DNA from: Wyeomyia smithii
Taxonomy: Eukaryota > Arthropoda > Insecta > Diptera > Culicidae
DNA: 64,000 nt
Direction of reading: 5' to 3'
NCBI RefSeq assembly: GCF_029784165.1
Contig: NC_073695.1
Coordinates: 229,495,916-229,559,915, forward strand
The notes beneath the pieces are model-generated. The model worked only from the letters and a program-made list of their open reading frames with translations. It was not told the origin of the DNA and did not search any database. Positions 33,540 to 43,868 of this stretch are shown one piece after another (the first letter of the stretch is position 1; the number at the start of each line of letters is the position of its first letter). A program made the translations under genes and the position numbers.

Positions 33540-34512
33540 TTTTAACCCAAAAAACAAATCTTCAGAGTCAGCTCTTTTTCATTTTTGTTCTGGTTTCAAA
33601 CAGTTTTCTCACAATTCTGAGATCAGTTTAGGATGATTCTGTTATTTGACATTTTTCTCTTTTTCCGTTTTTGGCCTCGAGAAACATTTTTCGTTTTTCT
33701 TTTCTTTCTTCCTTCATTAACTCTGTTTGGCCTTCAGAAGCATATTTTCGTTATTTGAGTTCATGTAGAGATATTTTTGTTGTTGGTTATTTGACCCCGA
33801 TTTCCCAATTCTGGGTTCAATTTCAATATTTTTCGTCCTCTAAACCTCAAAAAGGGGCATTTATGATTTTTTTTATTTTTTTTCAATTCATATTTTTTTT
33901 GTCTCTTTTGGTCATTTAAAAAAATAAAAAAAAACTTTTCTTTGCTTCGTTTAGGAATATATTTTAGCAATTTTCCGGCATTAAAACGTTTTAATCGCTA
34001 TTCTGAAGTTATTTGAGATCAATTTATTTTTCACCCTGCCTCATTTTCCAAAGTGATGAGTTCAGTTTACGATCATTGGCTGAAATTAAATTTCATACAG
34101 AAAGACAAATTGTAACTAAATGAAAGAGGTCAGTCGGTTTCAGGATACATTATTTTCAATTTACAAGTAAAAATCTGGATAGAGCATAACCTCAATGAGA
34201 GAAATGCCTAAAGGGCGATAAAGCAAAGAATCCAAGCTGAAATAATGAAAAAATTCAAGATAAAAGGTGAAAATCATAAAAGATAAAAAAAAGTGGATAA
34301 AAAAATCTCAAAATAGAGCTGATTCAGTAATAAAATGAAACTGAAACGATGTAAAAAGGCATAGAAATGAGCATTAGGTCGAAGAAGGTTGAAAGCAAAT
34401 TTCTGAAAAATGAAACGCTGGATATATAAGAAATTGGTAGGGTCAAGATTCTGTGGAGGAAAAATAAAAGAGGTAAATAAATTAACGAAGGCGACAAGGA
34501 AACAAAATTTGT
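33540..34512. other. Strand-skewed low-complexity region
   Basis: 33540-33950 is very T-rich on the + strand (TTTTTCGTTTTTCTTTTCTT), whereas 33900-33950 and 34080-34512 are A-rich (GATAAAAAAAAGTGGATAAA). The A-rich part continues beyond the N2 element at 35180-35480. Short ORFs here are low-complexity artefacts. Confidence 0.5.
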
Positions 34513-35177
34513 TTTAAAATCAGTGATGGAAACGAAACGAATATGATGCAATCATCGTTTAATCTCCACATGTACACATCATGAAGTGTACAGACCGCGA
34601 CTAAACTTGAATCCTCTCAACACATAATGAAATGATGATATGGCGCGTAGGTTTCTAGGAGAAAATCAACACATGACTAGACTACATCTGCTCTGAGAAG
34701 CGATTCGCTCGTTGCGTTTGTCTCTCTATATGCCAGTCGTTAGGGGAACAAAGAATAGCAGCAGAAGAGTATCATGTCGCCTGAGCAGCAGCAGAGGTGT
34801 GATACGGTGAGAGGGAAAGTGTGGGGGAAGGGACTACTTCGGCAGCGGTTGACATGAGCGAGAGTAGGAGAGCATACATTGCATTTTCTTCCTTTTTCTG
34901 ACAAAAAGTCATATTCATGGGTAAGAACATAACAAGATCTGATAGCTCTGTGTAACAGAGACGAATAACTTCATATACCGAGTTGTGCACATTGAAAACC
35001 ATATGTTGTGGTGTACACTAACGACAAGCAATATATCGTAAAGAGGAAAGCAAAGAGAGTGAACCAACGCCGATACTTTGTTATTCGCATACTGACAACG
35101 ATGTCAACGCATCTTAGGCCTGCTTTATATGTATTCAAAATCGCTACAGGTGATTTTTTTCCATCGCTGCTTAAAAT
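34513..35177. mobile_element. hAT-like element N2, copy 2 (649 bp)
   Basis: The element spans 34521-35169. It starts CAGTGATGGAAACGAAACGA and ends, in reverse complement, CAGCGATGGAAAAAAATCAC. It is flanked by TTTAAAAT (34513-34520) and CTTAAAAT (35170-35177), an 8 bp target duplication with one mismatch, consistent with hAT. Copy 1 is at 13460-14119. No transposase is present. Short ORFs on both strands are not conserved in reading frame between copies as far as I can see. Confidence 0.82.
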
Positions 35178-36437
35178 AATGAAAAAAACAAAACAGTGAA
35201 ACATTAAATTTGCAAAAAACTCGATAAGATAAACACAACTCGATAAGATAAAAACAAAGAAAAAAGCAAATGTTGATGCCAGAATGAAAAAAGCACACAT
35301 AAGAAATATTTCTCTTAGAGAAAACCGGAAGCGCAAACAACAACAACAGAAAACGTGAAATAGCAGAACTTCTTTAGGCTCAAACTGAAAAACTATCATA
35401 TTAAAATAAATAAATTCATTATTAGGCCGAAAAGGCTTTTTAGGTTGCGAAGAGATAAAACATAAAAATGCAAAAACCGTTAAGGGGTTATATCTACCAA
35501 ATTTTTTTTTCTTGTCATTTTTTTTATTGACTTAAATCATGCTAAAACTATCCTAGAATCAAAATCTACATCACCCAAGTACTGATCTAAACTCAAAATT
35601 CGTTTAAATCAATTTTTACCGAACAACTTTTATGCTCCAAAATAACATTTTTCGTTTATTTTGACAATGCTCGTTTTTTTTTAATTTCGAGGCTTTGTAA
35701 ACTAGTAGAAGTTACCTATGATCGATATCGTGTTTCAAATTCGTAGTATAGAGGCCGCTGCATCAAATTTCAACCGTTACAGCGTCTCTACAGGACGTGT
35801 TTACTCACAAATTCCATTTGTTTAGTCGATCAGCCGTTCTCGTTGTGTACGTTCTTTGTTTGAGTTTTTTGTTACTTTTTAACTGTGAGTTATACTCAAA
35901 AGTACTTAAATATGAGTGACAAGTTTGAGTTCTGCGTGGGATCGGACGTCAACCACGTTGAAGTCACTGAGCGTCGCATGTTTGATACCGCGAAAGAGGG
36001 TAGGCGCAGCCTTAGATCAGATAAAAAAAGGGAGAAGAGGAAGATAAAGCCCAGAAAGGACAACTTTACGGCTTTACTGTTGCGATTCTTTAGATTTATA
36101 GCAATTTGAAACTTTAAACGCGTTTTTCTCAAAACCATGTTTTCAAAATCGGCGAGCAGTAGAACTAAAAAAGTTTACATCCGATTGACTTGAAATTTTA
36201 ACTGTAGCTTCTTCATTAGATTATGTAGTGAAGTACACACGATTGATTAACAACAACTAAAGTTATAAACAATCAATCATCAAATATATAATGTTTTCTA
36301 TGTTCGAAACTCAAAATTGCCGTGCACATGTGCGAGCGACCACTTTTCAATGGATATCTACAGATTTCATGCATTTCTAAGCGATTTGCTATCTAACAAA
36401 CAAAATTTCGATTCCGAAAACTTTAAGAGCTACTCTT
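35178..36437. other. No gene; A-rich then mixed sequence
   Basis: 35180-35480 continues the A-rich skewed sequence. At 35885-36109 a 74-codon ORF includes a charged stretch (KKREKRKIKPRKDN) but no recognisable domain. It sits about 330 bp upstream of the Tc1/mariner fragment and might be unrelated transposon sequence. Confidence 0.4.
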
Positions 36438-36851
36438 GTGCATTTTTTCATTAGTCAGAAAAGTGAGACTTTCACTACTGTAAGTAAAGCCTTACCAGAA
36501 GTCCGACACTTCGTGGACGCCGGATACCTCCGTTTCGACATCTTAGCACTACTTGATCTTAGCACTGACACTGACATGATCTTAGCACTACTGGACAAGA
36601 ACCAAAGCATCGAAAGAAAATCCAGTTCCGAGCGGCCGACGACCCTGAGCGATAAGAAGCTCCAAAGGGTGCTAAAGAGGAAGACCGAGGGAAAAGTGGC
36701 TACATCGCTGCATGCGCTTGCTAAGACGGTTGGTGCCACCGGCCAAACTGTGAAAATTGCCTGCCGAACATGGATGGCAACGACTGGCAGGGCGCTTCGT
36801 ATTTTATTTCCTTCACAAAAAAGTGAGCTCCGAAGAAATTTTTTCGGCTAG
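36438..36851 (+). pseudogene. Tc1/mariner-type transposase, DNA-binding N-terminus
   Basis: A 137-codon ORF. Residues about 20-30 read VRHFVDAGY, residues about 57-95 read SIERKSSSERPTTLSDKKLQ and RVLKRKTEGKVATSLHALAK, and GATGQTVK follows. This is the paired-type helix-turn-helix arrangement of Tc1/mariner transposases (family G..ERKPGSGRPTxLSxxK...TEGKVA.S...L....GVTGQTVK); the GRP hinge is ERP here. Between the two helices the 11 bp ATCTTAGCACT occurs three times, a small local amplification. The DDE catalytic domain is absent or unrecognisable downstream. Confidence 0.68.
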
Positions 36852-37613
36852 AGTGTGGTCTTTTGAACAAAAATCCTGCAAACTGGAATTCACGAAAGAA
36901 TTTTAATGAAACGAAGAAGAAATGTAGTTCTTTGAAGGTGATAAACGGTCCAGCGGAACGAGCACTCGGGACAGCAAGAGACTGCAATGGTTTTGGTCAG
37001 AACCTTCAGAATCCCTTTTTTTTCTCAAAAATCGAACTTGTGTACTACCTACAGTATTTTTCAATGTTGCTGCCATAGTAAACTGTGTTTCTGACCCCCT
37101 AAGCGTTCATTTGATGGGTGAGTCCCCAGGTTTTCAGACATCCTGCAGTTTTGAGCTAGTCTAGTGCAGCTTCATGTGAAAAGGGAAAACCGGGCGAGGG
37201 CATGAAAGATACCCTGATGGGTAGTAGAATGAAGTGAGTAGTAGTTCAAGTATTTTTTATAAGAAAAATTCTTAAAAGAAATATGGATCGAGATCTTGTT
37301 GGTGACCTAGAAGTCAAGCCATTCGCAGGGCGATCTATGAAAACTATAAAAATTTTTGATTCCAAAAATGCAAGTTCCTCGTACAAAGCTAGAGAACCTT
37401 AAGTCAACATTTGACCATTTTGTTTCATTTTGCACATTGGGCAGAAAGACAATTTTTGGTAGAAAGACAACTTTGTTTTATTTTGCACGTTTGCGGGAAT
37501 GTTCACTGGGGAGGTGTTTGTATGAGACAACCTTAAGTGCACAGTCAATATCCAAACTCACTCGACACCACTGCCAAAAAAGTTATATTTATGAAAAAGT
37601 ACTAGTGTATGTG
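36852..37613. other. No gene seen
   Basis: Probably decayed downstream part of the Tc1/mariner element and unrelated repeat sequence. The 129-codon ORF at 37356-37745 runs across the boundary of the 37614 element and is therefore a chance fusion. Confidence 0.45.
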
Positions 37614-38823
37614 CAGGGTTGTTACAGTCGGCGCAGATTTCGCGTTTTTTGCGGATTTTGCGTTTTTTGCGGATTTGGCGCGTTTTTACTACTCTATGGC
37701 GCGGATTTTGCGGAAAGCCTTGCAACCTTGCGTTCAGTTACCTAAAAATCAGGATATCGACTGATGGGCTGGCAACACCCTTTCAGAGTTCTATGAAATA
37801 TGGTGGGTGTGTAGTAGGGTGCCAATCACTTTCATTTGAAAAAAGTAATCAAAAAATTTAGGAAAAAAAACCTATACAAAATGTTTACCTGCCCGAAAAA
37901 CACCTTGTGTGAAATTTCAGGTCAGTTGGATTCAAAATGGGGTGGCGCAAAACGAAGTTAGACCTTGAGAAATCCGAAAAATCATGAAAATCATGATTAT
38001 TTTCAGATAATACCAGATCTCGACGTTTCATGCATTTATAAGCTATCTGACACCAAAAATTTTTCGAAAACCGAAATTTCATGCAGCCAACCCCTCCGAT
38101 TTTTCACCAGGTGTTTTTTACAGGCAGGTGAAAATTTTGTATATGGTTTCTTAAAACTACCATTTTGGTTGGCATCCTATTTTTTAACACTATTTTTTAA
38201 AAATTATCTAGACTTACATTCAAAGAGGACTGAAGTTTTTTGTAAATCGATATATCTGAATAAGAAGAAAGAAAGTTGTCAAAAAATGACTTTGAGAAAA
38301 ATGTCTTCATTTTCATTTAAAAATATTGAGAAAAATAAATGATTGAGATACTACAAAAACAAAATTTTATCGTAACCGTTATGTGCTCGACAATAAAACA
38401 TCCTTACGGCCCCCAATATGGTCCTTCCCGAAAAGATTTCACTGGTGCTTCACTAATAACATAACTCTTTGGATGTTATGTGGTGGTCCTGAATAGATTC
38501 AAAATGGCAACTGTGGCCTATGAATGTCATCCCGGCTCCGAAAATACTCATATTGGGTGGTATTTGGCCATTTTTGGCTGATTTTCATGAACCGGAAGTT
38601 GCCACCTTGGATTTCAAAACGACGCTTAGGGTCGATTTCAGGTCATCCTGATTTCGGAAATACCCATAACCGTATATATTACTTGATAACAAGTTATGAA
38701 ATCACATGTGTCTCATTGACGTCAGTAATGACAAGAATTAGAGAAAAGTTGTCAAGGGCTGGCGTATAGAAAACCGTCTGAAATTCATTGATTATTCATT
38801 GAAACTCTTCTGAACATTTCCAC

Positions 38824-40331
38824 ATGGTCACTAGACTGGGACACGGTTATATGGGAAAAAAGAGATGGTGTTTTTTTCTCGCTCCTATGCACTTTTCGTT
38901 TTCCTTATGGGTCCTATAACAACTGTGTAACTTTTCAGATCGATCGATGAAACGCCCGATTTTTAAAGCTTCCATACGATTTTATATGGGAAAACCACTT
39001 TTTCAAAACTTTTTTTATAGAGATGTCCAGTTGGCTCTTAAAAATATATAAATACATGATAATTATAGGAAATTTTCCTTGGAAAAACTCTTCTGAAGAC
39101 CGCAAGGCGCTACATTGCTTGTGAAATAAGATATTCACCCCAGACTGATAGAATATCTGGCGAAGGGCTCACCATTGAATTTTACTAGCAATACTGCTGC
39201 AGCATGCTGCTGTTCCAAATTCAACCATGTGATGTGAAATGATATCGCTTAACCCATTATAAGGCCGTAAAAACTACGCAAGGAATCTACAAAAACATCA
39301 ATAAAACGTATTCCTTACAGAAGGAACAACACAAATGTACCTTTGTTAAAAAATCAACTATTGAATCAATTGAAAAAATTGGTGCCACTACCCGTTAACC
39401 CCAAAAACGATGGAAGCATTTGTTTTGCATCTGCATTGTAAACTTGATTTTTTGTATTCATAAAAAATGAAAAATTATAGTTATTAGAATGTAACAGTAG
39501 GACTTCATTTATTTTGCATGGAAAAGATCAAAGTAACGGGTTTTTCGAGTGGTATCCAGGAAAAAATTTTAGGAAAAAAATTTAAATTTGTCGTCCAATA
39601 TGTATTTTAACGACAAAACTGCATAGTCTAACACAGTAGGTCCTGAATAGAAAGTTCCTGGTGGGTAACTTACCAATTTGTTGGATTTTCTCCAAATTAA
39701 AAATGAATTTCCTGAAGACGGTCTAGAATCGCGGTTTGTTGACATAAAAATGATCCCAAAATCAATATTGTACACTTCTAGCAGTCCTAGAAAAAAACTG
39801 AAGTGTTCTAAGACACTTGTAGAAGTCTTTGGTTAAGTCAAATTTGAAAACAATATTCTAAGTGCAGCGAAAAAAATAAATTTTGTTGGTGGCAATATAG
39901 TTGCCACTGCCTTATAAAGGGTTAAGTATATCTTGGAGGCTTCCTCGAAGATACTATGAGCAAAAATCACGCTTTGAAAATTAATTCCACGCGAAATTAT
40001 TTCTCATACTTAAGCAAGTTTGCAATAGCAGCATGCTGTAGCAGTGTTGCTGGAAAATTTCAATGGTGAGCCGTCCGTTTTTCCCAGAAAAATTTCTTAC
40101 TAATATCATGTATTGATATTTTTTTACTAGCCAACATGACATCTCTAGAGAATAAGTATTGAAAAATTGGATTTTCCCATACAAAATCGTATGGAAACTT
40201 AAAAAATCGGGCGCAAATCGGGCGTTTCACCGATCGATCTAAAAAGTTACACAGTTGTTATGGGACCCATAAGGAACACGAAAAGTGCATGAGAGCTAAC
40301 ATTTATTTTTTGTCCCACCCTAATGGTCACT
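38824..40331. mobile_element. 1.49 kb long-TIR element with 9 bp target duplication
   Basis: The element spans 38833-40322. The exact 9 bp repeat ATGGTCACT flanks it (38824-38832 and 40323-40331). Its arms are inverted repeats of about 430 bp: the left starts AGACTGGGACAC and the right, in reverse complement, TAGGGTGGGACA. Matched landmarks in both arms are GATCGATCG.TGAAACGCCC, TTCCATACGATTTT.TATGGG and GCAGCATGCTG. The spacer (about 39275-39890) has no coding capacity. Long TIRs plus a 9 bp duplication are characteristic of Mutator-like and Foldback elements. Confidence 0.82.
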
Positions 40332-40490
40332 CTTAAGAAAAAAAAGTTTTTGTAACAAAAACTTCTCTATTTGAAAATCTCAAATTTGTTCAAAATGCAA
40401 ATATCCAATATTCTTGATGTTATATTTTTTCTTAATTTCAAACTGTTTGTTTAGGTACAATAGTAAACAAAGCTACCAAAGCAAAGCAAA

Positions 40491-40684
40491 GCCTTGGTGC
40501 TACAATCCGATTCGGAACTTGATTTTCTGTTTATTATACACAGACTTTGCAGCCGACTGTTAAGTGTACAGGACAATTGCGGGGCTAGCGTTACGATCCT
40601 ACTGATACTAACAGTCTTTCCCGTGCTGAGACTCGAGCCTACAACAACTGGCTTGGTAGGCCATCACCGTACCTTGAGACGCCT
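40491..40684 (-). mobile_element. tRNA-derived SINE, family B, copy 1
   Basis: On the minus strand: TGGCCTACCAAGCCAGTTG (A-box region), then TAGGCTCGAGTCTC (B-box region), then a body with CAATTGTCCTGTACACT and ending CCAAGGC. A second, more decayed copy is at 63310-63480. It is inserted in the 4.6 kb TIR element. Confidence 0.78.
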
Positions 40685-40751
40685 ACTTAGCAGTTGCATC
40701 AAATCGTCGTTTGAAGCTTTGTTTACACAAATCTTTACGTACATTAATAAT

Positions 40752-40850
40752 CAGGGTGGCCACTCTACCGGGAAAAGCGGGAAAAAGACGGGAATTTCAA
40801 ATCACCGGAAAAAAGACGGGAAAAGCGGGAAATTTGGCTTCACATCAGGA
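40752..40850. mobile_element. hAT-like terminus with CGGGAAAA repeats
   Basis: CAGGGTGGCCACTCTACCGG followed by GAAAAGCGGGAAAAAGACGG and several more CGGGAA motifs, like the ends of a widespread insect hAT-type family. No opposite end was found within the window, so this is a fragment or an unpaired end. Confidence 0.45.
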
Positions 40851-42493
40851 AAATCATCCTCCTGCATGTCTTCTACTAATGTTGCCAATGAACGAGTTGT
40901 ATCAAACTAATTCCTAGGTTTGGAAAATATATACATTGGATTAAAATAGAAAACTATTTATTTTCTAATTATTATTCTTTTTTTTACAAATTATAACGAT
41001 TTAAAATTGATGTCATTGAAAAACTATTTTGGCAATACAATTTTTTGATATACCTTAGAATTTTCAAGACGATTTCGTAAGGATGTGTTGTATACTGTTT
41101 TAAAAAAGGAGCTTAAATGTATCGAATTCTTGAAAAACTGTCAAGCTTTCGTTTGAAATGTATTAGAATTGCTTTTTATGCAGCTAGGTTTGGTTTTCCA
41201 CGTCTTTTTTTAATGCGAATTTCGGAATTTCCGTGGTTTATCATGCGGATTTCCAGGAAAAGTCGCGTTTTACACCGATTGTTTCAAATATTATTTTTTT
41301 CAAATTGCTGATTCAGAGTGTTGGTTGAATTTATTTTACGGATTTTAAAGAATTTCTCAAACGTTTAATTGGTCCCAAGATCGAAACTTTTCAAAAAAAA
41401 AAAAAAAAGTTTCAAGATGACAGATCTCAACGTTTTATGAATTTCCAACACATTTACCATAAAAAAATAATTTTAACAGTTCCATGTGAATTTTTTTAAT
41501 GGTCACTTTAAGGCTTTTCTTCCCGATCGATGTTCGCTTGAGAACAAATTTTGCATGAGAAGACAAAACTTCTAAGCTATAATTTAAAACGATCGATGTT
41601 TAATTTTTTTCCATACATTCCATTGGCATTCAAGAGCAGGTTGACAAAGAGTAAAAGCAGAAGGAAAATTGTCAACGATTTTTAGATGAAAAGGGCGCAG
41701 GTTTCTATGAAGGTACTCGCTAAAGTCAATAAACAGTTAAAGGAGGAAAAATTTTTGAAGGAGAAATATTTTTCATAGTTTCAATAACACTGTTCTCGCA
41801 AGGAAATGGTCCGACAATATACGGGTTAAAGTGTTTATCCATCACTTTCCAAATCTCGTCAATCAATTCTCACTTTTTAGGTCTAACTTATGTCTCACAG
41901 GAATTTCACTCGTCATAATTATACTCTTTTCAACGAGAGAAAAAATCAGTGCTGTTTATAAGAATTTCCAAACAACATTGGTTAGTATCATTCCTAAACA
42001 TGGCCGCAGTAAGTCAACTGTCCTGCGTTTGAAGCTAAATACAAACAAGTTATACATATCAGCATGACATTTTAAAGATGGTATTAATTTTACCATGTTG
42101 AATCATAAGTTTTTATTAGTTTTTTTTTCGACGCGGATTTAGTTTTCAAGGCGCGGATCCAAAAACCCGTGGCGCGGATTTTGCGGATTCAAAATTAAGG
42201 TGTCTGTAACAACCCTGTATGTGTCCAAATGCACAATGGAATGTTAAATTAAACTGCTCTTTCAAACAAACATGCTGCACCAGCGGTGTTTCTGATGTCT
42301 GTGTTAGGAAAATAACTCTTTAGCTCAAAGAAAAGCGTCCAAAACATGCTGTTAAGATTGCATGAACATCTGTGTATGAGCAAGCAGAAAGACGTGAGCT
42401 GACAAAAAAATATCCACAGAACGAAGACATCATCCTGTGGGAAATTTTTACTTAAATGCGATGCCATTTGGTTGGCCTTGCTGGCCAATGAAT

Positions 42494-42645
42494 GTATGTT
42501 TGACGTCATTTAGTTCCTTTTTTATGTCTGTGTTAGGAAAATAACTCTTCAGTACAAGCGAAATTATAGTATGTTTGACGTCATTTAGTTCCCTTTATGT
42601 CTGTGTTAGGAAAATAACTCTTCAGTACAACCAAAATTATCGAAA
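42494..42645. repeat. Two-copy 75 bp tandem repeat
   Basis: GTATGTTTGACGTCATTTAG begins at 42494 and again at 42569. Each is followed by TATGTCTGTGTTAGGAAAAT and AACTCTTCAGTACAA. The TCTGTGTTAGGAAAATAACT part also occurs once more upstream at about 42297. Confidence 0.8.
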
Positions 42646-42650
42646 CCTAC

Positions 42651-43008
42651 TACAGTCATACCTCGATATAAGGCAATCTCGATATAACGTAACTTTTACC
42701 TCAATATAACGTAACTTTTTTAAATATTTCAAAATTAATGTTAATGTTTTTAGTAAGTTTTCAAACCAATAAGTACCGTAAAATGGAAGTAAAATTGACT
42801 TTTTTTTGCAATGTTTTGTGACTGGTTATGCTTGTCTACGAAAATTGTCTTTAAGGGGCATAACACAGGTTTATATGAACTGCTAGGTGAAGGGAAATAG
42901 GTTTTTGCGCACCTTTGAGTAACCATTAAGAATTTAGCATCAATAAAAAAAAAATTTTTTTTTCGATATAACGTAACGATAAAAAAGTTATATCAAGGTA
43001 TGACTGTA
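42651..43008. mobile_element. 354 bp pogo-type MITE
   Basis: The element spans 42653-43006. The left end CAGTCATACCTCGATATAA and the right end in inverse complement CAGTCATACCTTGATATAA differ by one base. TA duplicates flank both. Subterminal CGATATAACGTAAC motifs recur (42690, 42710, 42963). The sequence of the ends is typical of pogo/Tigger derivatives. No transposase. Confidence 0.87.
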
Positions 43009-43868
43009 CTTGAACTTAAAAAATCCACATAACGAAAAGCTTATACAGTTTCTCCACAATAATGGGTGAGTCAACGTGAAGCCCGAATGTTACAAAACGG
43101 ATATATAATCGAAGAAATGCTCAACCTGATTTTTACCATGTAATAAGAACATGGTGGTGATAACTATCATATTCTAAAAATCTTGTATAGGTACTTTACT
43201 ATCTCTATCTGAGAACATATCAATTATTGAATTCGCGGCAGTTGTATAAGAGCTATTTTAAAATTTCATTGCGCCAACCCAAAACCTTGCATGTCCTTTT
43301 CAATTTTTACAGAATATACCGCACTATAGTGAAGAAAGACGTAATCCTACGCAAAACAGTATAAGATAAGAAAAGTAAAAGAATAAGATTTTTAGCTCTA
43401 TATTATTTTTTTGTAATAGATGTTTTGTAATGGAATCATTATTTACTAATATTAATTCGGAATTTATATTGTGTGTTCACAAAAGGTGACATATCAACAC
43501 TATGAGCAGATGAGCAACATCTTAACCCTCAAATTAATTTTTGGACGGACTTCGAAAAAATCACTATGAAGCTTTATAAACATTTTTTAAGTCCTTTTTG
43601 AAGCTTTTAGAGGGTCAACTGAAGACCGTCTAAAGGCGGCGCTGGGCACTAGAGGGGTAATTACACGAAAGCACAGGATTATTGGAAAATGCCACTCACC
43701 GAAAAGTTCGTAACGTAAAATTTGTACCCTATAAAGCTGCGGAATGCGCAACTGTTGGCTCTTGTTCAAGTACGATCGTAAAAATTCCCTATCCGCGAAT
43801 TGTTTTTGTATTACCATCTTAGCGTGGTCGTGATAGCGTCATAAATCTCTGCTGCTTAAATGCAATTT
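43009..43868. other. No gene seen
   Basis: A+T-rich; ORF of 76 codons (43587-43817, minus) without a domain. Confidence 0.5.

Larger units (their letters stand above)
37614..42217. mobile_element. 4.6 kb TIR element with nested insertions
   Basis: Ends are CAGGGTTGTTACAG at 37614 and its exact inverse complement ending at 42217. TATGTG directly abuts both outer ends (37608-37613 and 42218-42223), a 6 bp duplication that can be read as 7 bp GTATGTG if one G is shared. Both subterminal regions are full of GCGGATTTTGCG-like motifs (37640-37710 and 42130-42190). Inside are a long-TIR element (38824-40331), a SINE (40491-40684) and a hAT-like end at 40752. No transposase was recognised in the remaining sequence. 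The CAGGG termini suggest a hAT relative, but the duplication is shorter than 8 bp, so the superfamily is open. Confidence 0.65.

Noticed and set aside
37356..37745. 129-codon plus ORF
   Set aside because: Crosses the left border of the 4.6 kb TIR element at 37614, and its end is the translation of the GCGGATTTTGCG repeats.
40494..40910. 138-codon plus ORF
   Set aside because: Runs through a SINE of opposite orientation and a hAT-like terminus; a chance frame across two repeats.
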